Assembly: GCF_013426205.1 (NCBI RefSeq)
Contig: NC_089425.1
Location: 2,170,001-2,234,000, forward strand
Reading direction: 5' to 3'
DNA length: 64,000 nucleotides
DNA from: Metarhizium brunneum
Lineage: Eukaryota; Ascomycota; Sordariomycetes; Hypocreales; Clavicipitaceae
Of this stretch, positions 1 through 11,539 are shown piece after piece (position 1 is the stretch's first letter; each line of letters begins with the position of its first letter). The notes beneath the pieces were generated by a model that worked only from the letters and a program-made list of their open reading frames with translations, ran no database searches and had not been told where the DNA came from. The translations under genes and the position numbers were made by a program.

Positions 1-1832
1 CTCCCATCGACCCTACAGATCAGGACGAATTTGCTCGCCCAGTTACGTTGCACAGACGAGACGCTCGACAGCCTCCTCCCGGAAGAGCCACCAAGGTAGA
101 GGAACCGGAGCCACCTCAAGTCGGAGAGCAGGAGGCGGAGAGGCTGGCACAGGCTAAAGCCGAACGAGAGGCCCAACGGGCAATTGACCTTGCAAAGATT
201 GCACCGGTCGCCAAAGACAACAACCCTAAACGACCCAAGAAACAGAAGGAGGAAAAAACCATGTTTAACAGGGCTCCGAAATCCGAGGCAGCCAAGAAGG
301 AATCAGATCTTCGGTATGAAGAAGCTTTGCCTTGGCATCTCGAAGATGCAGATGGAAAGAACGTGTGGGTAGGAAGCTATGTTGCTGCCCTGTCTGAAGC
401 AAATGTTGCTTTCATGATTGATAAATCTGTCTTTCGCATGGTGCCTTTGGAAAAGTGGTATAGATTTGGTGCGAAACCACCATTCCAGCCCTTTACCATT
501 GATCAGGCGGAAGCTTTTATGAACAGAAAGGTCGATGTTGGTAGATGGATAATGAAGGACGAGGAGAAGAAGGCGGGGCAGAGTGATCTTGAGGCAACGA
601 GAAAACTCCTTTATGGTCGTGGCCAGATGATTAAGACCGAGAGTGACACCTTTAAAGCTGCCTCACGATCAGAGAAACTTGACCATGACGAACTGGATGT
701 ATCCGGAGATGAATTTCAAGATGATGATGAGACCCCGTATTTTGAGCGTATGGAGGACGATGACACCAAGGAATCAAAAGACAGGATACGTCGAGAGCAG
801 CTAGGAGCAAACCTGTTCGGCGAGGGCGACGAGCAGGGAGTCGACAAAGAACTCCAGGAACAATTGCGAGAAGAACTTGAGCGACAAAAATATGGCAAGA
901 GCACCAAGAAGGCTCTGATTAAGCGAGATCGAGAGGATATCTATGAAAGCGACGACTCCGAGGAAAACCCCTGGAGTAGTTCGGTATGCTTGTGTCTCTA
1001 TTGCCAGTATGCCGTCAAACCGAACTAACATCGAGCTGTAGTCTGACGAAGGATCAAGCGGTGACGACGAACAGGAAGAAGGAGAAGAAGAAAATAAGGA
1101 TGATGACAAGAAGGATGCAGATAAAGAAACACAAGGTGATGGGAAGGACAAGACCAAGGGGACGGGCTCTAAGGGATCTATGACACCACAAGGGAAACAG
1201 AAACCTGGGGAGTTGGCCAAAAAGACCAAGTCCTTGAAGCGAGCTGGATCTCCAGCATTATCTGAGTCGAGTGGAAACGAGTCATCGCGCAAGAAGATGA
1301 AGAAATCTTCTATGATAGGCAACGGAAGCCGAGCCGGCACTCCTGCATCGCAGCCAAACGTGGCCCGGCGAAGCAAAGCTGGACATGGCTCTGGTAGCGA
1401 TGCAGAAGCAACCACTGCAGAAATGTCCGACAGTGCTGTTGCTCCCAGGAAAGGAGTGAACATGGTTGGTGGCAGTGGGAGGGGGACGCCGGTCGCATCA
1501 AGGGCCAGCAGCCCAAATCCAGCAACGGGCGGTACGTTTTCCCGGATGAATCTAAATTGTTGTCTGCTCAGGCAGTCTTCCTTGCAATTCTTTAGTGCCC
1601 ACTAATCTCACCCATTTTAGATATGTCACCGACTATACAGACTTCTGGAATTGAGTCGTGGGAGATATTAGATAAGATACCGGCCGATGGTATTGCGATT
1701 ACTGATCTGATAAAACAGTTCCATGGCAGGGTTGGCGACCGTCCAGGCCAAATGCCCAGAGGAGACTGGATAAAATTGGTAAAACGGCTCTGCGACTACG
1801 GGTCGGATAGGCGGCTTAGACGTCGAAGATAG
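1..1832 (+). CDS. TFG1: Transcription initiation factor IIF, alpha subunit (5' partial)
   Basis: Large subunit of TFIIF, which binds RNA polymerase II and helps it join the preinitiation complex in the nucleus. The frame is open from base 3 to the window edge, so the start lies upstream. Exons: <1..983, 1042..1531, 1621..1832 (about 560 residues visible). The conserved dimerisation-type block, containing PWHLEDADGKNVWVG and a KWYRF motif, lies at about 330-560. An acidic, lysine-rich linker follows, and the last exon encodes the RAP74-type winged helix (SWEILDKIPADGIAITDLI). Intron 1 (984..1041) has GTATGC, a CTAAC branch site and TAG; intron 2 is 1532..1620. It converges on the Bud13 gene with about 100 bp between stop codons. 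The family call is firm; the missing N-terminus is the only gap. Confidence 0.9.
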
Positions 1833-1935
1833 ACTCTTTTGCTGTGATGATTCTGGTGCCCGGCAGGGCCTAAACGACAACTTATTGGCGTTGAGATAAA
1901 AGATTGACGGGGGTATTTTGTAGTATATATATAAA

Positions 1936-2916
1936 TTATTCATCCATTTGCCACGAATAATCTAGACCCTTGATTCTGTCCCGCCGGTTTATGGCGTTGA
2001 ACCTCTCTGCCTCGAGACCTGTGCCTCGATCGACCCCATCCCAGCGATATCCGGGTTTAATGCCATATCGATTCGGCGGGACTGCTCCAGCATACATTGG
2101 CCGGCGTCTTGGAGCGGACTTTTGAGGCCTGCCTTTGTTCTTCCTATCCCTTAGGAATTGAAGCATCGGGTCATTCCACCTCTCCTGTTGCTTCAGTTCA
2201 CTGTTCATACCTTCATCGTCCGCGCTCCGAGAAAACGGAAGAAGCTTAGCATCTTCCAGTTGCTCTCTTTTTTTTTGCGCGTCATTCATCTGTACAGCCC
2301 CTTTAAGAGCTTGCTTTGCTAGCTGAGCTTTATCTTCAGCCTCAGCGGCTGCCTTTCTGGCTTCAGCCCGTTTCATGGATATGTCGATTCTTCGCCCTGT
2401 CGCGTCGCGATAAACGGTTTCTTCTTCCTTTGCAGATCTTCTGTGGCACTCAAACTCCCTGCGCTCTTCCTTTTGCCTCCGTTGGAGCTGGGCGGAAACT
2501 GCCGCAGCGGTCTGGAGACCAGCATGGGTGCCGTCGCTCATCATAACTAACCCATCATTTCTCTCAACAGTCGGCATTTCGTCATTGGTGCTTCGTCTCG
2601 ATTCGTTTTCTGCAGCAGTTGACGCAAGAATTGCGTCAGCGGCCGCTGCATCTGTGTCGACCTTTGTCGCTCCCAAGCTCTTCCAATTGCTTTTAGTGGT
2701 TTTGCGAAATTCAGATGTAGACCCGGGAACTATTAATGGCAGCTCTTCTCCATGTCTATCGGCCGCTGAGTCCGGATGTATCCAGGATTTGTCATCGTCA
2801 TCCGTAATAACAAGTCCGTTTGCTGTAGACTGTTTTCGTTTGCGCTTCTTGGAGTGAGGCTTAGGGTCTGCCACAAGGTATCGAGAGGCAAGGTAATTTG
2901 ACAAATCCGAGGGCAT
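1936..2916 (-). CDS. CWC26: Pre-mRNA-splicing factor Cwc26/Bud13
   Basis: Component of the spliceosome-associated RES (retention and splicing) complex with Snu17 and Pml1, acting in the nucleus on pre-mRNA retention and splicing. It is a single-exon gene of 326 residues. I chose the ATG at 2916 because the N-terminus then starts with MPSDLSNYLASRYL, the expected family opening; the frame runs further upstream but without a better ATG. A basic KKRKRK stretch follows, then a long charged helical region with many Lys/Glu/Arg, and the hallmark C-terminal Bud13 block (NRYGIKPGYRWDGVDRGTG and NRRDRIKGLDYSW). It is convergent with TFG1 and divergent from TRS85. Confidence 0.88.
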   Translation of the reverse strand: MPSDLSNYLASRYLVADPKPHSKKRKRKQSTANGLVITDDDDKSWIHPDSAADRHGEELPLIVPGSTSEFRKTTKSNWKSLGATKVDTDAAAADAILASTAAENESRRSTNDEMPTVERNDGLVMMSDGTHAGLQTAAAVSAQLQRRQKEERREFECHRRSAKEEETVYRDATGRRIDISMKRAEARKAAAEAEDKAQLAKQALKGAVQMNDAQKKREQLEDAKLLPFSRSADDEGMNSELKQQERWNDPMLQFLRDRKNKGRPQKSAPRRRPMYAGAVPPNRYGIKPGYRWDGVDRGTGLEAERFNAINRRDRIKGLDYSWQMDE

Positions 2917-3497
2917 TATTATGCTTGAGTAAAACTCTTTTCTCAAGTATTCGAGTTTGTTTGCAGAAGAGAAGATATAATTCGGCCCAAAAACCTGTGC
3001 CCAATTTGTGTGGGTTGCAATCGACCTAACCACACTCGGCCCGATTTTGAGGATAATAATCAACGCGACTTCAGAACGTGGGTGCTGTCAGTGGCAATTC
3101 ATATTCTTGGTGTTGACGTTACGAAGTACCCCCTACCTGCACCTACCTACCCGCCTGGGTAGGTAAGTAAGTATCCGGCACATGGCACCAAGTGCCCTGC
3201 AACGTGCTTATGTAATGCCTAAAGCATGAACATATGTACTTCCCGATTACGTCGGCCACATCCTTGGGGTGATGATCATGTGTTGTCATATTTGTAAAAC
3301 GCCTCTACAACAGCAGGAAGCTCCAGGTGAGGTCATGCAATTTCCATTTTGCGCATCAAATGCATTATAACATGCAGAACCCTATTTAAATTCCTCAAAA
3401 CTACGCATTCGATCTCGCGACCACTCCTCAGTACCCACAAGAGTTGATCAGGACGAATTTCCGGCCGACGCTGTTAGCACGCCGAGACGTCGCCTTA
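2917..3497. other. Divergent intergenic region, CWC26/TRS85
   Basis: Shared upstream region of two divergent genes. It holds a run of ACCTACC/GGTAGGTA repeats at about 3135-3170 and an AT-rich TATTTAAAT at 3383-3391, roughly 110 bp before the TRS85 ATG, which could be a TATA-like element. I see no gene in it. Confidence 0.5.
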
Positions 3498-5783
3498 ATG
3501 CCATCGCCTGAACAAAATGCATATCCGAACGATACGGTTCATGCACTTCCACTTGCTGCTGCGACGGCCTCTATGAAGCCAACAAGAGCCAAGATCTCAA
3601 CATCCGCTGTTGAAAGACTCCCCCCGTCTCCCTCAGACTCTAGTTTACCTTTCAGGATGTCCAATCCTTCTGCAGCTTCCTTATATGCTTCAACATTATC
3701 CCCTCCCAGCTCTAGGCCAATGTCACCGGCTATACAAGGCTCTTCGGTTACAATTTCAGAACCAGTATTCGATGCTTATCCCGGGCGCGGCATATCGGAC
3801 TCAGTCTTCGACAAGCCAGGAGAACCAGTGCATGAAATTATTCAAGCTTTCGTCCCAAACGTATCGGTGTACGCCTCTGATGATACAGAAATTCTGATCA
3901 AGGAGAAAGGCTTTCGCAATGGTCTCTGGGAGTTGTTACGGCCTTTTGGCGAGAACATTCAAGGCAACGTCACAGTACGGGATAGTCATGGAATGAGCCG
4001 TGTATTTGAGGACTTTGCTATCCGATTCACAAAATTGGGTGAGAATATTCAGAATCTAGGTTCAACTGTCTCAAACTCTCAGCGGACATTGGTCAATACC
4101 AATCAAAAAAGTGCCCCAGAAAACACGGAGAGAGACAAGGTTGCCCTTGCTCAGATCGAGAGCGTCGTTGATCGGCATTTATCCTTTGCTGAAGGTTCGA
4201 TTCCTAGGCCGCCCTCACCAGCACTGGACACTTTACGGCAAGGTCTAGATCGTGATTCTGCATCACCATACTATTCCCTATATTTGAGGCGCTTATTGTC
4301 CGGCACGCCGATTACACCACACGAAACTTTCGCGCATCCTGTGGCTTGTGTCATAGCTATTAGCTCTCGAAATGGCGCACCTATTGAAGAATTGAGGAAA
4401 CTGTACTCTGAGAGTAATGAGGGTAACAGAAAGCTGCCTCTTTGGGCGGACAACGACTATCTTAGATATTATGTCCTTGTTCACGATGAAGAAAATGATG
4501 ACATCACCCGGTCAATGGGCTTCTTTGAGCAGATGAAGCGCCACCTAGGTCTGCATTGTCACCTTCTCCGATTGCGATGCAGTAAAAGCGCGGAAACAGA
4601 CGACGACAGCATGCCACTGCCATGCAGTGATTGGATGCCCGCTGCCGAGGAGCTGGCTAGGATTCACAGGAGTGAGGATGGGGAGGATTTTGAAGACCCC
4701 ACGCAGTATATCTTTGAATCTGACGCAACGGCAATACGAACATTTGTTCGAGAAATGGTTACACAATCAGTTATTCCCACAATGGAGCGGCGTATCTCAG
4801 TATGGAATGACCAGGTTGCATCACGCCGAAGAGGCATCACAGGTCGTTTCATGAATTTATCTCGGAAATGGACAGGATTTGGAAGCACCTCCAGATCTTC
4901 CTCAAGTGGGAGCCACTCAAGAGATAACTTTGATCATTTGGGGTATTACCGCGCTGATTCGGCCGAGGCTATCATTCGAAAGCTTGCTGATTTCGCTTTC
5001 ATGCTGCGGGACTGGAAGTTGGCTCATTCAACATATGAATTATTGCGTTCGGATTTTGGTGAGGCAAAGGCTTGGAAATATCATGCAGCTGCGAACGAAA
5101 TGGCGGCACTCAGCTTATTGATGACAACGCAAATCTCGGCCTCGAAGACACGCGCAGACTCCGTTGATCAAATGCTCGAGTCGGCATTTTACTCATATAA
5201 CACCAGATGCAGTGCTCCATTTGGTGCCATTCGGTGTCTGCTCCTTGGCTTGGAGTTGTTGAGGGCAAAGGGGGGTGCGTATGTCGATGATGCCAGCAGA
5301 TGGGGTCTTCGGTTGCTTGAAGCCAGGATTTTAGGGCCAGTCGGTGATGCTTTACTTAAAGAGCGTCTCTGTATTTGCTACTTATCTAAACTCGGCGTTG
5401 GTAGCTGGGGCTGGGGCAGTCGATATCGGAAAGCCGCCATATGGAGTATACTGGCTGCACAATCCTGGAATCAACAGGGCAAGTATCTCCCAGCCCAAAG
5501 ATGTCTGAGTGAGTGTCACAACATCTATGGATTCCTACCCCACAGCAAAGGCATAGCACAGTTTCGAACCGCAGAAGAATACATGCACTCTCTAAGACTT
5601 GAGGTTCTAGAGAAACTTAATTTGTCTGATGCTGCTAGGTCGGATCCGGGAAGAGAGGGCACTCCAGTCATCGATGTTGAAAGTCAAACATTCACGAATT
5701 TGCCTTCCAAAAGGGCAAGCACGATTTCGAGAACTGGCATGTTGGAAACAGCTCCACTTCGAGGAGAGATCACGGCCGACTAG
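3498..5783 (+). CDS. TRS85: TRAPP complex subunit Trs85 (TRAPPC8-like)
   Basis: Subunit specific to TRAPPIII, the exchange-factor complex for the Rab GTPase Ypt1 in ER-Golgi traffic and autophagy. It is a single-exon gene of 761 residues. The open frame begins before 3498, but the first ATG is at 3498 (MPSPEQN). The first 120 residues are Ser/Pro-rich and disordered. The conserved Trs85 domain starts near HEIIQAFVPNVSVYAS and continues through KGFRNGLWELLRPFGE and the helical repeats in the C-terminal half (GYYRADSAEAIIRKLADFAF and neighbours). The size fits filamentous-fungal homologues. It is followed on the same strand by CHM7, which also acts on membranes; the adjacency may be chance. Confidence 0.88.
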   Translation: MPSPEQNAYPNDTVHALPLAAATASMKPTRAKISTSAVERLPPSPSDSSLPFRMSNPSAASLYASTLSPPSSRPMSPAIQGSSVTISEPVFDAYPGRGISDSVFDKPGEPVHEIIQAFVPNVSVYASDDTEILIKEKGFRNGLWELLRPFGENIQGNVTVRDSHGMSRVFEDFAIRFTKLGENIQNLGSTVSNSQRTLVNTNQKSAPENTERDKVALAQIESVVDRHLSFAEGSIPRPPSPALDTLRQGLDRDSASPYYSLYLRRLLSGTPITPHETFAHPVACVIAISSRNGAPIEELRKLYSESNEGNRKLPLWADNDYLRYYVLVHDEENDDITRSMGFFEQMKRHLGLHCHLLRLRCSKSAETDDDSMPLPCSDWMPAAEELARIHRSEDGEDFEDPTQYIFESDATAIRTFVREMVTQSVIPTMERRISVWNDQVASRRRGITGRFMNLSRKWTGFGSTSRSSSSGSHSRDNFDHLGYYRADSAEAIIRKLADFAFMLRDWKLAHSTYELLRSDFGEAKAWKYHAAANEMAALSLLMTTQISASKTRADSVDQMLESAFYSYNTRCSAPFGAIRCLLLGLELLRAKGGAYVDDASRWGLRLLEARILGPVGDALLKERLCICYLSKLGVGSWGWGSRYRKAAIWSILAAQSWNQQGKYLPAQRCLSECHNIYGFLPHSKGIAQFRTAEEYMHSLRLEVLEKLNLSDAARSDPGREGTPVIDVESQTFTNLPSKRASTISRTGMLETAPLRGEITAD

Positions 5784-6647
5784 GTCGATACATGACCATC
5801 ACGAGACTGTTGGAATACCCATCCAACCAGGGAGGTATATAAATATAAGTCCTTCCGACTGAGCAAAGGCCGACAAATGCTTTGTTCGTGGCTCATACAA
5901 AAAAAGGAGTTACGTTTAGTACCTTGATGACATGTAATAATAACTTACGAGAGGACAGCAAGTGACCTTGCTTAGACTTGGGTACTTGAGTGCTAAGAAA
6001 TCGCCAAGGAGCATTTCAGGCAGAGCTGGTCACGTCCCATGAGCTCTTACCAAATAGCTTCTTAGAGCTTTTGACTAGCCAAATCTTTTCTTCACTATTT
6101 TACAAGAGTCCCATCTCTGGTTGCCTCTGTACATGAGAACCACGTGGGCAGAAAGAAAGATTGTATAGAAGAATAGGTATTGATTGGAGAAGTAATACAT
6201 AAGAAGAAATTAATAGCATCCTGAAGCCCGAAGCCGACGATTGAAGCTGATAAAGAAAGAAAACAAACAGTTTGTCACACGACAATGGGCGTAGCAACGT
6301 CACAGTACGGAGTACTATTTTACATGTTGTACCCACTTGTCCTGTGGGACACAGTCTGAGATGCCAGACCCCACGAGGCCAACCAACCAGCATCTAATGA
6401 ACCAAAAGGTGGGGCTTTGGACCGCTCCACCTCCCCCAAGCATCATTTTGTTTGGAAGCTCTCAAGGCGGCGGCATCAAAAGCAGGCAGTCAAAGAGCGC
6501 CCGCCTTGTTTCCCACCTAGCTCAAGACGCCGGGATGTTATCCTCTCGGGCTCAAATCTCCTAGTTTTTATCTGCTGCAACGCCAGGAGGAGAGGCCTCT
6601 GGTCACCTTATCTTTGCTCACCCAGTTATTCGTGCTAAGGAGGCGTC
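5784..6647. other. Intergenic region TRS85-CHM7
   Basis: 864 bp between two genes on the same strand. It contains one perfect palindrome-like GTACGGAGTAC at 6305-6315, a motif that recurs across the window. Several short open frames overlap here, but none has recognisable protein content or splice logic. Confidence 0.4.
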
Positions 6648-8097
6648 ATGGGTGACCTGGCCGGGGTTCTTGCTGAGCACGACCAAAACTTCCGAAAGTA
6701 TGATTCTGTACCATCTGGAAACCTCACAAACCCTTCGGGATTAGAATAATGCTAATTCGTCCTATTTGTTTGCTCGCAGAGCACGATTACCAGCACTCTA
6801 CAGCGACTTTCGGCCACAGAGAACTCTTAATCCAGATGGGTATCGTGCAAATATCGTTGCTTGGCAAGGGGCGTTATCATGCTTGTTATTGAGGGGTCTG
6901 CTTTCAGGTCGTGGGCCAAATTCAAGTCTATTAGTTCTAAATGTCGATGAAAATCTCCCTCACGACTTGGAAAGCAACCGGTTTGGCCAACCCCTCGCCC
7001 TAGGGACTGCGATACGACAGGCCATAGCTCATCAAAAATTCATTTCTGTCGAAGAATTCTTACAACCCCAGGCTGCGACCTTTACCCGAAATCTGATATC
7101 ATTATCTTGGAACGCTGCAGAGTGGACCTTCAGACAGTTCGGTATCAAGGACAAGATCAGTAACGACGATAGCGTTCCTATCGGGCAGTATGTTATTATG
7201 AACAATGTTGAGACAGTTTTCCAAGAATTTAAGCAGCAGGTTTCTGGGAGGACTTCCCACTTCGATCGAATATTTACTAGATTACAATTCCAATCTTTAT
7301 TTGCGTCAACACTGGTGGCTGGTCAGTGTCTCTCAGAGGACGACTTGGAGGTACTCCTCACCTTTTCGTCTAGGGATAAGGGCTTCATCGACTATAGTGA
7401 CGGCATAATACGTATTCGGAGTTCTTCAGATGAGTCGGGCATAGGCCCAGAGGACGTTGCGGTAGCGTCAATAAAAGAATTGACTGCGAATCTTCGACAT
7501 CAGACTCTTGCCCTCAACATGCGAATCGACTCTCTCACCCGCGAAATAAAGACCGCACTAGGGAAAAACAACCGCGTTGTTGCGCAGGCTTCACTGAAAT
7601 CCCGGAAGCTGGCTGAATCCTCACTTGCAAAGCGATATGCCACACTGAATCAACTTGAGGACATAGCTGCGAAGCTTGAGCAGGCATCGGATCAAGTCCA
7701 GCTTGTTGCCGTCATGAAATCATCTGCCAATGCTCTTCGCAGTCTCAATACCCGTATTGGAGGCAGTGATAGGGTGGACCAAGTGATGGAGCAAATCCGA
7801 GAGCAGATGTTGGAGGTAGATGAGGTGGCGGCGATCTTAGCAGAACCCACAGGAGAAACTATCGACGAGTCAGAAATACAGGACGAACTGGAGGCATTAG
7901 AGACCGAAACCCGAGAGGCAGCGCGTTTGGCCAAAGAAAAGGAGGAGGCGGAACACGAGGCTGGCAAAATCGAAGAATTGCAAAACGAATTAGCAAACTT
8001 GCCGAACGTCCCCACTGAAATTCCTTCAGAAAGTGACAAATCAAACACTCGGCCGATTGAGAAACAAGTCGCTAGTCTATCTCTGGATCATAGCTAG
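6648..8097 (+). CDS. CHM7: ESCRT-III-like protein Chm7 (CHMP7 family)
   Basis: Nuclear-envelope surveillance ESCRT protein: a winged-helix/ESCRT-II-like N-terminal half fused to a Snf7-type C-terminal half. Exons are 6648..6697 and 6780..8097 (455 residues). The first exon encodes only MGDLAGVLAEHDQNFR and reaches its partner through an 82-bp intron (GTATGA...CAG) that restores the frame at ARLPALYSDF. Residues from about 225 onward form the Snf7 helices (LRHQTLALNMRIDSL, KSRKLAESSLAKRY, LEQASDQVQLVAVMKSS), followed by an acidic coiled-coil tail (DELEALETETREAARLAKEKEE). It converges on RAD18. Confidence 0.87.
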
Positions 8098-8443
8098 GAA
8101 ATACACAGAAATTTAGAATACTTTTCAGTTACAGTAGTATATTTAAAGCCCGACCACCACCAGAAATGGGCAAGCATTTTGGGTACAGACAGTTTTCCAC
8201 GAAGTAATTTGAGCTTTTACCCCAAGTTAAACGCGATCAACCTAGGATTTACGACCGATCTGCCTCTTGGGGCGGCATTCAGACATTGGCTTCTCTGGCT
8301 GTGAAATGCATGTAGTACTCAAAGCATGACAACCGTCACACTTTCGTTTTCCGCCACGACATATGGATAAATTATATTTTACCGTATCCGCCTTTCCATT
8401 GTGCCACACACCCCGGCTATCCCATCTACTAAGCATGTATTCA
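8098..8443. other. Convergent intergenic region CHM7/RAD18
   Basis: 346 bp of 3' flank shared by two converging genes. I see nothing coding or repeated; it presumably holds the two 3' ends. Confidence 0.4.
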
Positions 8444-9884
8444 TTACCGACCGCCAGTCTCGGTTTCTGATGAGTTTGAAGTGGCCAGACCCGACTCAAG
8501 CGCGTCCACATTAGCTGACTCCATGGCCACCGGTGTCGACGAAGTTTGAGTTGAAGCCTGCATTTGTGCTTCTTCTTCTTTAACTAGGCTGGATTTAAAG
8601 GTTGTGGCAATGGAGACTCCTTGATCAATGGGACTCTGCCGCAATTCCGTTGTCAATCTATCAGATAGCTGACAAATTTCGGTTCTGTCATGCGTATCAT
8701 CTATAGAGAAACAAGTATTGGCGTTTTGTTCTGCTCGGTCATGCATATCTTTTGTCGGAGCTTTAGCTTCTAGCCTGCTTCGGCGCGCATTTGCAATCAA
8801 ATCCTTGAAAGACGAATCGTGCTTTGCAGCCCAGGCAATGCTATCGAAATTTTTGTCCTTAATTGCGACCCCAGTCAAGGTTGTCTTTGCCGCAGCGTTT
8901 GCTCGATGACCCTGCGTCTTCTCCCAGATGTCCAGGTCTTGCAAAAGCTGTGATTTTTTTCTAGGTATGACGGAATCACAATTAGCATTCCAAATGGTAA
9001 TCCACTCTTTGTGGCGTCTTTCCAGGATTAATCGAGGCCCTTGGTTGGATATTCCCAGCTCAGCCAACATTTTTCGTAGTGCCTGTTCCTTTAGCATCGA
9101 GTAATTGAGGGCAGGAAGTCGTTCCAAAGTCGTTTGGAGCCGGGGTTGCTGCGCCTGTAGTACCCGTCCAGAGGGGAAAGTTTTGATCTCTGCCGATTCA
9201 GATATTGGCCCTGGACATGTTTCTAGATGTTGGAAAACTTTCCAAACCTTCATTTGCTTTTGGCATGATGGACATGGCACAAGGGAGTCAGCTGACAAAA
9301 TGTTAGCAAGATCCCAGTCAACTATTCGAGGGCAGCGAACCATGTCCTGTGTTATGTTCAGAGTAATCATCATCCTCATTATTGCTGCTTTCATCGTCAT
9401 CGGAGGCAGGGATAGTTTCGTCACCCTGCTTTCGCGCCTGAGATGTCTGATTTACGTTCTCACGTCGACGATTGTTTAGTCGCGCAGATGTCCGTATGCG
9501 TTTGGGTTCGGAGGACACAGCGTTCGCAGTCGGCTCATCGCCTTCGATTTTTCGTTTGCAAGAAGCCGACGTGTTCAAACTGCTACGGGCTACGGCCAAC
9601 GCTGAGGGTCGTACTTTTGAAAATGCTTCGACAGATTCTTCCATCGACCAATTACTTCGCAGTTTGAGCTCTTGCTCGGGAGCCCGGCATAAGGGACACT
9701 TGCTCTCATTGGACAAGGCTCGTCGTATGCAAATAGAGCAGAAGGTATGTGAGCATGTCGTAATCATCGGCGTCTTATAAAAATCCTTGCAAACTTGACA
9801 GCGCATGGCTGCCTCAACAGCAGCCAGGCCGGCAAGGCCTGTACCAAGCCAGTCTGTCGAGTCAGGCACATCATCCATTGACAT
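8444..9884 (-). CDS. RAD18: Postreplication repair E3 ubiquitin ligase Rad18
   Basis: RING E3 that, with Rad6, monoubiquitinates PCNA at stalled forks and so starts DNA damage tolerance. Exons on the minus strand are 9341..9884 and 8444..9291 (463 residues). The 49-bp intron (9292..9340) has a clean CTAAC branch site and CAG acceptor, and the codon splits as G|CT. Domains in order: RING at about 29-66 ([18 protein letters not shown]); an acidic linker; a UBZ4-type zinc finger just after the splice (CPSC...HLETC); and a SAP helix pair ([31 protein letters not shown]). The tail is less conserved. It is divergent from POL32 across 512 bp; both proteins work at PCNA. Confidence 0.92.
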
Positions 9885-10396
9885 TCGGGCGAAGTTTCGC
9901 TATGCTCGTTATAATTGACGTCTTTTCTGTTCCTTGTCGAAATACCGATGGCGCAATTTTAGAGCGAAGGCCAAGATCGTGAAGTAATCACCTCGGCATT
10001 CATTCGCGACTCGACGCGTTGTGGGGCGAATGATACCTGTACGGAGTCATGAAGCCAGAAGGCAATCCAGACAACACCACGCAACTCTTGTTAGCAGTAT
10101 GTACAGGGCACTTCTAGTCAATTGTGCTCACAGCTTCATTGATAGAATCTGCAGCGTACTGCTCACGGGATCGTGGTAAGCAAGAATGAGAATTTACCCA
10201 CGCTTTGTAAGTTGCCTACCTACCTAGGTGGTCGGTTTGATTTGAATCTAAGAGGCCATTGATCATAAATGGATTCACGTGACTTCGCGTCATATCTTGG
10301 CTCCTGGCGCGAAAACCCGAGCCGCGTTTTATGACCCCTACTACAACTCTATCGCTCTGTACAGTAACTGGAGAAGTGCAGTCAAGAATTTTTTCA
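9885..10396. promoter_or_regulatory. Divergent promoter region RAD18/POL32
   Basis: 512 bp between the start codons of two DNA-metabolism genes. It contains ACGCGT at 10014-10019 (an MCB-like, MBF-type box), a TACGGAGT copy at about 10039-10048, and an ACCTACCTAGGT cluster at about 10211-10226. That the region serves both genes is inferred from layout. Confidence 0.5.
10014..10019. promoter_or_regulatory. MCB-like ACGCGT box
   Basis: Palindromic ACGCGT, the MluI cell-cycle box bound by MBF (Mbp1/Swi6) in yeasts, lies 130 bp from the RAD18 ATG and about 380 bp from the POL32 ATG. Function is inferred from the motif and the neighbouring genes only. Confidence 0.45.
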
Positions 10397-11499
10397 ATGG
10401 ACGAGCACAGGAAGTTTCTGGCAGATAAGCTACTCAGCGAGGGTCGACCGGTAAGCTCGATAGCATGGCACCCATATCCATCAACTGATCCATATCAAAC
10501 TTGCAGATCTCTTATCGGGCCCTAAGCTCATCGCTGGATGTCCACGTCAACAGAGCTAAAGGGTAATTCTGTTATCTGTCCCATTGCTCAGAAATTTTCG
10601 CCTCAAATTTCTCCTCTGAGCTTCTTCTTGTAGTCTCTTTCTCTAACAAGTATGTGCAGCATGCTCTTCGACTTCCACAAGTATCAAAATGAACTGCTCT
10701 CAGACTCGATCTACGCCACATACCTTGTTTCTGGATTTGTTGCCGCCACAAATAAGATACCAGATGTTCCTCAAATAACCAGCTCGTCTGACCTGTCAGA
10801 AAGCTTAACACGAGTGGGGAGCAACAGGAAGCTGGCGCTTGTTGGGGAAGAAAATCTGCGAGGTTTGCCACATCCTCAGGCCGCCTATCATTTCGGGAAG
10901 AACCCATTTCTGATAACTGGGAAGATGTACTAGGAATTTACACAAGCGTAACATCAATCCATGTGTATGGTTTGTCACCAAACACAATGAAGGATTTTTG
11001 GCTCTACGAAGACGCAGTAAACACAAATGATATTATGATAACTGACCGCAGGCAACTTCACGACAAGCATGGGGCTGTCTGCAATCCGCACATGCGTTTG
11101 CGAGAACGAAAATCACAGCTGAGCTCACTTCCTTCTGGTCATGTGCAATCTATAAAGCAAGAAAGTGAGCCGGCCAGCCATAACAAGCAAAACACAATAG
11201 AGCCACGGCGGCAGGGGAAACAACAACCTGTTCCAAAGATGAAGGAGGTGGCTAGCACTTCAAATCGACCGGCACCAAAGACAATTTTACAGTCATTTGC
11301 AAAGACACCCATCAGTACTCCTCCAAAATCTACGAAGCAGATGAAGCAAACTGACGAACCCACCGCCGCACTTTCCGATGATGGAGAGCCTGATGACACC
11401 GACATCCTATCTTCCAAATCCAGCTTGGCGTTGCATTCCAAGGCGAAGTCGCGCAAGGATAGAGAAGACGCCTTAAGGCGCATGATGGAGGAGCAGGAG

Positions 11500-11539
<40 letters not shown>

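Noticed and set aside
4194..4204. GGTTCGATTCC, a match to the tRNA B box
   Set aside because: It lies inside the conserved TRS85 coding frame, with no matching A box or cloverleaf around it.
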